From Fragum whitleyi (taxonomy: Eukaryota; Mollusca; Bivalvia; Cardiida; Cardiidae): a stretch of DNA of 64,000 nt. Positions 59,537 through 64,000 of the stretch are shown piece by piece. The stretch covers positions 18,989,158 through 19,053,157 of the forward strand of contig OX411546.1 in assembly GCA_948146395.1 (NCBI GenBank), read 5' to 3'. Position 1 is the first letter of the stretch. Each line of letters begins with the position of its first letter. The notes under the pieces are model-generated. The model did no database searches and was not told the origin of the DNA. It saw only the letters and a list, made by a program, of their open reading frames with translations. A program made the translations under genes and the position numbers.

Positions 59537-62500
59537 CACCCATCGATTCGTGGGTTCCCATCGATTCGTGGAATTTAGAAACGCGTTGAACGTAAGCGCG
59601 TGCCTTGACGAACGTCGGCACAGACCTTCGAAAATTTTCGACGCCATCACATGAAATCGCTAGATGCACAGAAAATGCGGAAAAAGCAGGTAAGTATATC
59701 TTAACTCGGCCCGACAAAAAGAAAAAAATTCAAAAATTTACAACAAAACTATCAATTTTAGAACAAAATAAACCAAAATTACCTCTCAAACAAACATTTT
59801 CTCAAACTTTCGTTTTCAATCTGAATGCAGAAGATGTTTTCCGACGTCCGGATCGCCGAGACGATTGATAGGGACAGACTACACCAAAAGTTAGGCACTA
59901 ATTTCCCAGATCGGTCGAGGCCGACATTTGAACCCAATTAGGTATGCAAGGTGCCCGTGATTACTTTAAGGAATTGATTTGTTTTTGTGAAAGACGGGAA
60001 TTGAGGAGAAAAAAAACCCAATTAGGAATTCCTAAATTTCAAGTATCATTTAATGTTGTTAAAACAAAACTTTTTTGTAAAAAAAAAAAAAAAAAAAAAA
60101 TCATTATTTCTGAGTCTGAAGATATTCCAGGTCATTTTAAAGTTATTTTCTACAGGTTATTTTTTCTAAAGACGGTTAAATTTCATATTTATGTGTTTGG
60201 GTTTCGCATGTACTATGTAAAGCTACAAAATGAACTTTACTTATTTAACAGATCAGACCATCCAGGAACGAGAAAAGGTACCGGAAGTACACTCCAGAGG
60301 TTCTCCTGAAGGCATATCATGAAGTAAAAGACAAAGGAACGAGTGTAGACAAGGCTGCCAGAACATTTGGAGTACCATCACAGACGTTACGGGATCGAAT
60401 TTTGGGACATATTGATGCTGAAAAATATTGTATGGGGGGTGAGACAATGTTCACTAACGAAGAGGAAGAGACTCTCGTTTCTCATCTTGAAACTTTGGCA
60501 GAGCTGGGATATGGCTACACTAATTCAAGGCTTAAACAACTTGCTGGTGAACTAGCATTTGAACTTGGAAAACGAGAAACCAGTAAACCATTAAGTAACA
60601 ACTGGCTGACTGGGTTTCTTGGGCGATGGAAAGGAAAGCTATCGTCTGTTATTCCTCGCAAGCTGGAAAGTTCGCGGGCCAAAAGTACCACTCCAGAAGT
60701 TCTAGACAAATATTTTAACAATCTAAGAGACGTCCTTCAAGAAAATAATCTGCTTGACAAACCTCATTTGATTTTTAATTTGGATGAAACTGGTCTCCAG
60801 CCCGACCACAGACCCCCTAATATAATTGCAAGCTGTAGAACAAAATCACAGGCCATAACATCCCCCAGGAGTACAACGACAACCCTAATAGCATGTGTCA
60901 ATGCACTTGGAAATTCACTTCCTCCCTTCTATGTTTTCAAGGGAAAAAGATTTAATCCTGATCTAATGAAGGGAGCAACAGCTGGGGCAAAAGGTGTCAT
61001 GTCAGAATCAGGCTGGTCTAATGCCCAAATTTTCAAAGAGTATTTGGAAACACATTTCATTCCATTTGTAAAGCCTGTGTCATCAACCCTAAAGGTTATC
61101 CTCATTTATGATGGACATAGCTCACACAAAACTCCACAGCTTATCAACTGGGCAAAAGAACAGGGTCTAGTTTTGTTTGTCCTGCCGGCACATTCAAGCC
61201 ACTTATTGCAGCCCCTTGATGTGTCAGTATTTGGGCCATTTAAGAGTTACTATTATTCAGAATGCTCATCATACATGTTCCATAATCTTGGGAAAGTAGT
61301 CACAAAATACGACATTTGCTCCTTAGCTTCTAAGGCATACCTGAGAGCAATGACACCATCTAATATCCAGGCTGGCTTTAGAAAAACAGGGATTTTTCCT
61401 TTGGACAAGGACACAATACCTGCAGACAAACTCATTCCTTGTGAAACTTTTCGAGAATCAATGCCAATTCAGAAAGTAAAGGCCCAGAAAGCAGGAAAGG
61501 AAGCCATTGCAGAGTTCCTACGCATCAAAGAAGAGCGTCAACAACAAGAGCTTCCAGGCATCCAGTGTTCTTGTGGAAAGAAAAGGTCAACTCTGACACG
61601 TCCAAATGCTGGTGGGGTTAATATTACTGGTGAAATCTATATGAATGAAATGTCAACTTATGAATCAAACAGAAATTCATGCAGTAAAAAGATACCAAAT
61701 GATAGTAAAGAAGGTCAAAATAGCCCCAAACCATCCACAAGTGGTCTAACTATGAAAAAAACAGTCCTGCTCCATATAGATACTGACTCCGATGAAGATG
61801 GTGATGTAGATGAAAATGAACTCTGCTGTGTCTGTAAAAAGATGTCCCCACCTTGCAAAAACTCTTACACTGAGCTTAAAATTGTCAATTGGGCACAATG
61901 TGATCAATGTCAGCACTGGGTGCACCTTGGAATCTGTACAGCAACAAGAGTTGTCCGCCGCCATAGCACTTTCTTGTGTCCTCATTGCACATAACTTTCA
62001 AATGTAAACTCATATTTTTGTTTTGGACTGTTAAAATCATTTTTGTTTTATCATTCTATTATGAAACTGTTATTAATCCTTTTTTGAAAGTCCACACATC
62101 AATTTGCACTAATAAATTTAGAGGGATTAATGATTATTTGAGGCGAGGATAGGCTCACCCAAATTTTCCCCTCTTATTTTTTTTTTCTAAATCTATTTCA
62201 CCCTACTACAAACAATTCAACCTTTAAGGACAACTTTTACTCTTAAAATATATCACTTTCCACAGAAACAATTCATATACATCAAACTTGAAATAAAACA
62301 CAAAAACATTTGGCCAGTGACTGTACTTGGTGACGTCATTGCATCACTTTGATTAATCCACGAATCGATGGGGTCATTTACAAGGCAAAGAAAGTGTCAT
62401 GGCTGCCACGGAAAAGGTAAGAATTCCTTTGCTATTTGTAAAATTAATTAATATTGATGTCTACACTTGTTTGTTACAATGATTAATGTTAATGTTGATA

Positions 62501-62575
62501 AATTTTCAATCCTCGGCGATTGGTCCTTACTGCGCATGTGCAACTTTCTTAAATAACACCCACGAATCGACGTGG
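59537..62575 (+). mobile_element. pogo/Tigger-type DNA transposon with TA duplication
   Basis: Left end CACCCATCGATTCGTGGGT (59,537) and right end ACCCACGAATCGACGTGG (ending 62,575) are inverted complements with two differences. TA flanks both (59,535-59,536; 62,576-62,577), the pogo/Tigger target. A second, inner pair of the same 15-mer, CCCATCGATTCGTGG, lies at 59,557-59,571 and inverted at 62,358-62,372. Each end thus carries two binding-site-like copies. About 3.04 kb; it encodes the intact transposase described next. Confidence 0.82.
59651..61994 (+). CDS. pogo/Tigger-type DDE transposase with C-terminal PHD finger, two exons, intact
   Basis: This nuclear enzyme would cut and paste the surrounding element. 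Exon 1 (59,651-59,689) encodes MKSLDAQKMRKKQ and ends at a perfect GTAAGT. Exon 2 (60,252-61,994) follows TTATTTAACAG in the same phase. The product is 593 residues. Residues about 17-62 are a psq/CENP-B-N-type helix-turn-helix (YTPEVLLKAY..SVDKAARTFGVPSQTLRDRI). Residues about 85-145 look like the CENP-B DNA-binding half (LSNNWLTGFLGRW). The DDE domain has Asp191 in FNLDETG, Asp300 in IYDGHSSH and Asp336 in LLQPLDVSVFGPF, a DD35D spacing. Residues 538-592 form a C4HC3 PHD finger (CCVC, CDQC, WVH, GIC, CPHC). There are no internal stops. A candidate AATAAA is at 62,111-62,116. The original start could lie elsewhere, but the exon 1 fit is good. Confidence 0.9.
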
Positions 62576-62679
62576 TAATAGCATAGCTCTTCTCTTCACC
62601 CATCTATTTTTCTTTTTCGTCAAATGAACGACCAATAGGTCACTTAACGTTTTTAAAACTCCCGGTTTTAAAATCTTTA

Positions 62680-62777
62680 CGTAGGTAACTAATGTAAACA
62701 ATCACGCGGAAGTATTGATTGCCGTCCGGAAGTGTTTGTGCGCATGTGCGAAAGTTATCGCGAAAAGGTCTATAGTA
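62680..62777. repeat. Right member of the 9.3-kb-spaced inverted repeat
   Basis: ACGTAGGTAACTAATGTAAAC..GCGGAAGT..TTGCCGTCCGGAAGTGTTTGTGCGCATG..CGAAAAGGTCTAT, inverted complement of 53,405-53,520. Confidence 0.75.
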
Positions 62778-62809
62778 AGTGTTTACAATCTCAATATTAT
62801 CCCCCGTCG

Positions 62810-64000
62810 AAAAAAATTTTCGGGGGGGGGGGGGATATTGTTTTTGCCATGTCCGCCTGTCCGTTCTTCCGTCCGTCCGTCCGACATTCGTTTCCGCGCT
62901 ATTTCTTGAAAACTATAAACCGGATTTCAATGAAACTTGGCACACAGCTTCACTACAATGAGGACATGCGCATATCGTCGGGGTTACCTGGTTCGACCGT
63001 CGAATTTAGAGTTACTGCCCCTGACTGTTTAAACCATATACATACATAGTGATATTCGTTTCCGCGCTATTTCTTGAAAACTAAAGACCGGATTTCAATG
63101 TAAGGTGGCACATAGCTTCACTACAAAGAGGACATGCGCATATCGTCGGGGTTACCTGGTTCGACCATGGAATTAAGAGTTACTGTCCCTTACTGTTTAA
63201 GCCATATACATACAGAGTGATATTCGTTTCCGCGCTATTTCTTGAAAACTGTAGACTGGATTTTAATGAAACTTGGCACACAGCTTCACTACAAAGAGGA
63301 CATGTGCATTAGCGGCCTATCGTCAGGGTAACCCGGTTCGACCGCCGAATTTAGAGTTACTGCCCCCTGACTGTTTAAGCCATATACATACATAGTGATA
63401 TTCGTTTCCGCGCTATTTCTTGAAAACTATAATCCGGATTTCAATGAAACTTGGCACACAGCTTCACTTCAATGAGGCCATGCGCATATCGTCGGGGTTA
63501 CCCGGTTCGACCGTCGAATTTAGAGTTACTGCCCCTGACTGTTTAAGCCATATACATACACAGTGATATTCGTTTCCGCGCTATTTCTTGAAAACTGTAG
63601 ACTGGATTTTAATGAAACTTGGCACACAGCTTCACTACAATGAGGACATGTGCATATCGTCGGGGTTACCGGGTTCGACCGTCGAATTTAGAGTTACTGC
63701 CCCTGACTGTTTAAGCCATATACATACATAGTGATATTCGTTTCCGCGCTATTTCTTGAAAACTGTAGACTGGATTTTAATGAAACTTGGCACACAGCTT
63801 CACTACAAAGAGGACATGTGCATTAGCGGCCTATCGTCAGGGTAACCGGGTTCGACCGCCGAATTTAGAGTTACTGCCCCCTGACTGTTTAAGCCATATA
63901 CATACATAGTGATATTCGTTTCCGCGCTATTTCTTGAAAACTATAATCCGGATTTCAATGAAACTTGGCACACAGCTTCACTTCAATGAGGCCATGCGCA
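62810..64000 (+). mobile_element. Tandem-repeat (HINE/pearl-like) element, left part; 168/178-bp units in a 514-bp higher-order array
   Basis: Left part AAAATTTTCGGGGG with a poly-G tract, GATATTGTTTTTGCCATGTC and a (CCGT)n microsatellite. Units starting GATATTCGTTTCCGCGCTAT then begin at 63,051, 63,219, 63,397, 63,565, 63,733 and 63,911 (a first one at about 62,883 reads ACATTCG). Spacings are 168, 178, 168, 168 and 178. The 178-bp form, with an extra TTAGCGGCCT, recurs every third unit. The array runs off the right edge. Frames at 62,715-63,049 are repeat sequence. Confidence 0.88.

Overview
This is animal nuclear DNA, most likely from a bivalve mollusc. It has spliced genes with GT/AG introns of up to about 9 kb, low gene density and A+T-rich sequence. 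Many insertions resemble the 'pearl'/HINE elements known from bivalves: a left end reading TTTAGCTCACCTGAGC or TTTAGCTCCACTGG, a CGTCCGTGCGT-type microsatellite, a core of roughly 110-300 bp tandem repeats, and a small hairpin before a T-tract at the right end. tRNA-headed SINEs with a GGCGTTAAA-type 3' body are also typical of molluscs. I cannot name the species.

Two real genes are visible. (1) A Cys-loop receptor subunit related to nicotinic acetylcholine receptors runs on the + strand from 18,139 to 44,478. Eight exons are resolved; the signal-peptide exon lies further upstream and was not found. All exon phases join and encode about 429 residues: most of the ligand-binding domain, the Cys-loop, a vicinal CC in loop C, M1-M4 and a stop codon. 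Several aromatic-box residues differ from classical acetylcholine receptors. (2) A complete two-exon pogo/Tigger-type transposase with a C-terminal PHD finger lies at 59,651-61,994, inside a DNA transposon at about 59,537-62,575.

Layout. 1-1,825: right part of a HINE with a 301-bp dimeric tandem array. 2-18 kb: SINEs, many small MITEs, one complete HINE (9.0-10.2 kb), CRE-bearing MITEs, and a 5'-truncated antisense non-LTR retrotransposon (16.3-18.0 kb). 18.1-44.5 kb: the receptor gene, with introns packed with transposons. These include a 3.1-kb TA-flanked element, a Tc1 copy split by a HINE, a 3.9-kb foldback element lying in a retrotransposon tail, and a minisatellite foldback. 45-53 kb: MITEs, an 0.88-kb foldback and a 4.6-kb long-inverted-repeat element. 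53.4-62.8 kb: a pair of inverted terminal-like repeats 9.3 kb apart, enclosing a retrotransposon fragment, about 5 kb of unexplained unique-looking sequence and the Tigger-type element. 62.8-64 kb: start of another tandem-repeat element with a 514-bp higher-order period.

The main themes are a receptor with an unusual ligand pocket, and a dense, datable nest of transposons. Several of these retain target-site duplications, and some were inserted within tens of bases of splice donors without destroying them. Identity and alignment statements come from reading by eye; no database search was possible.
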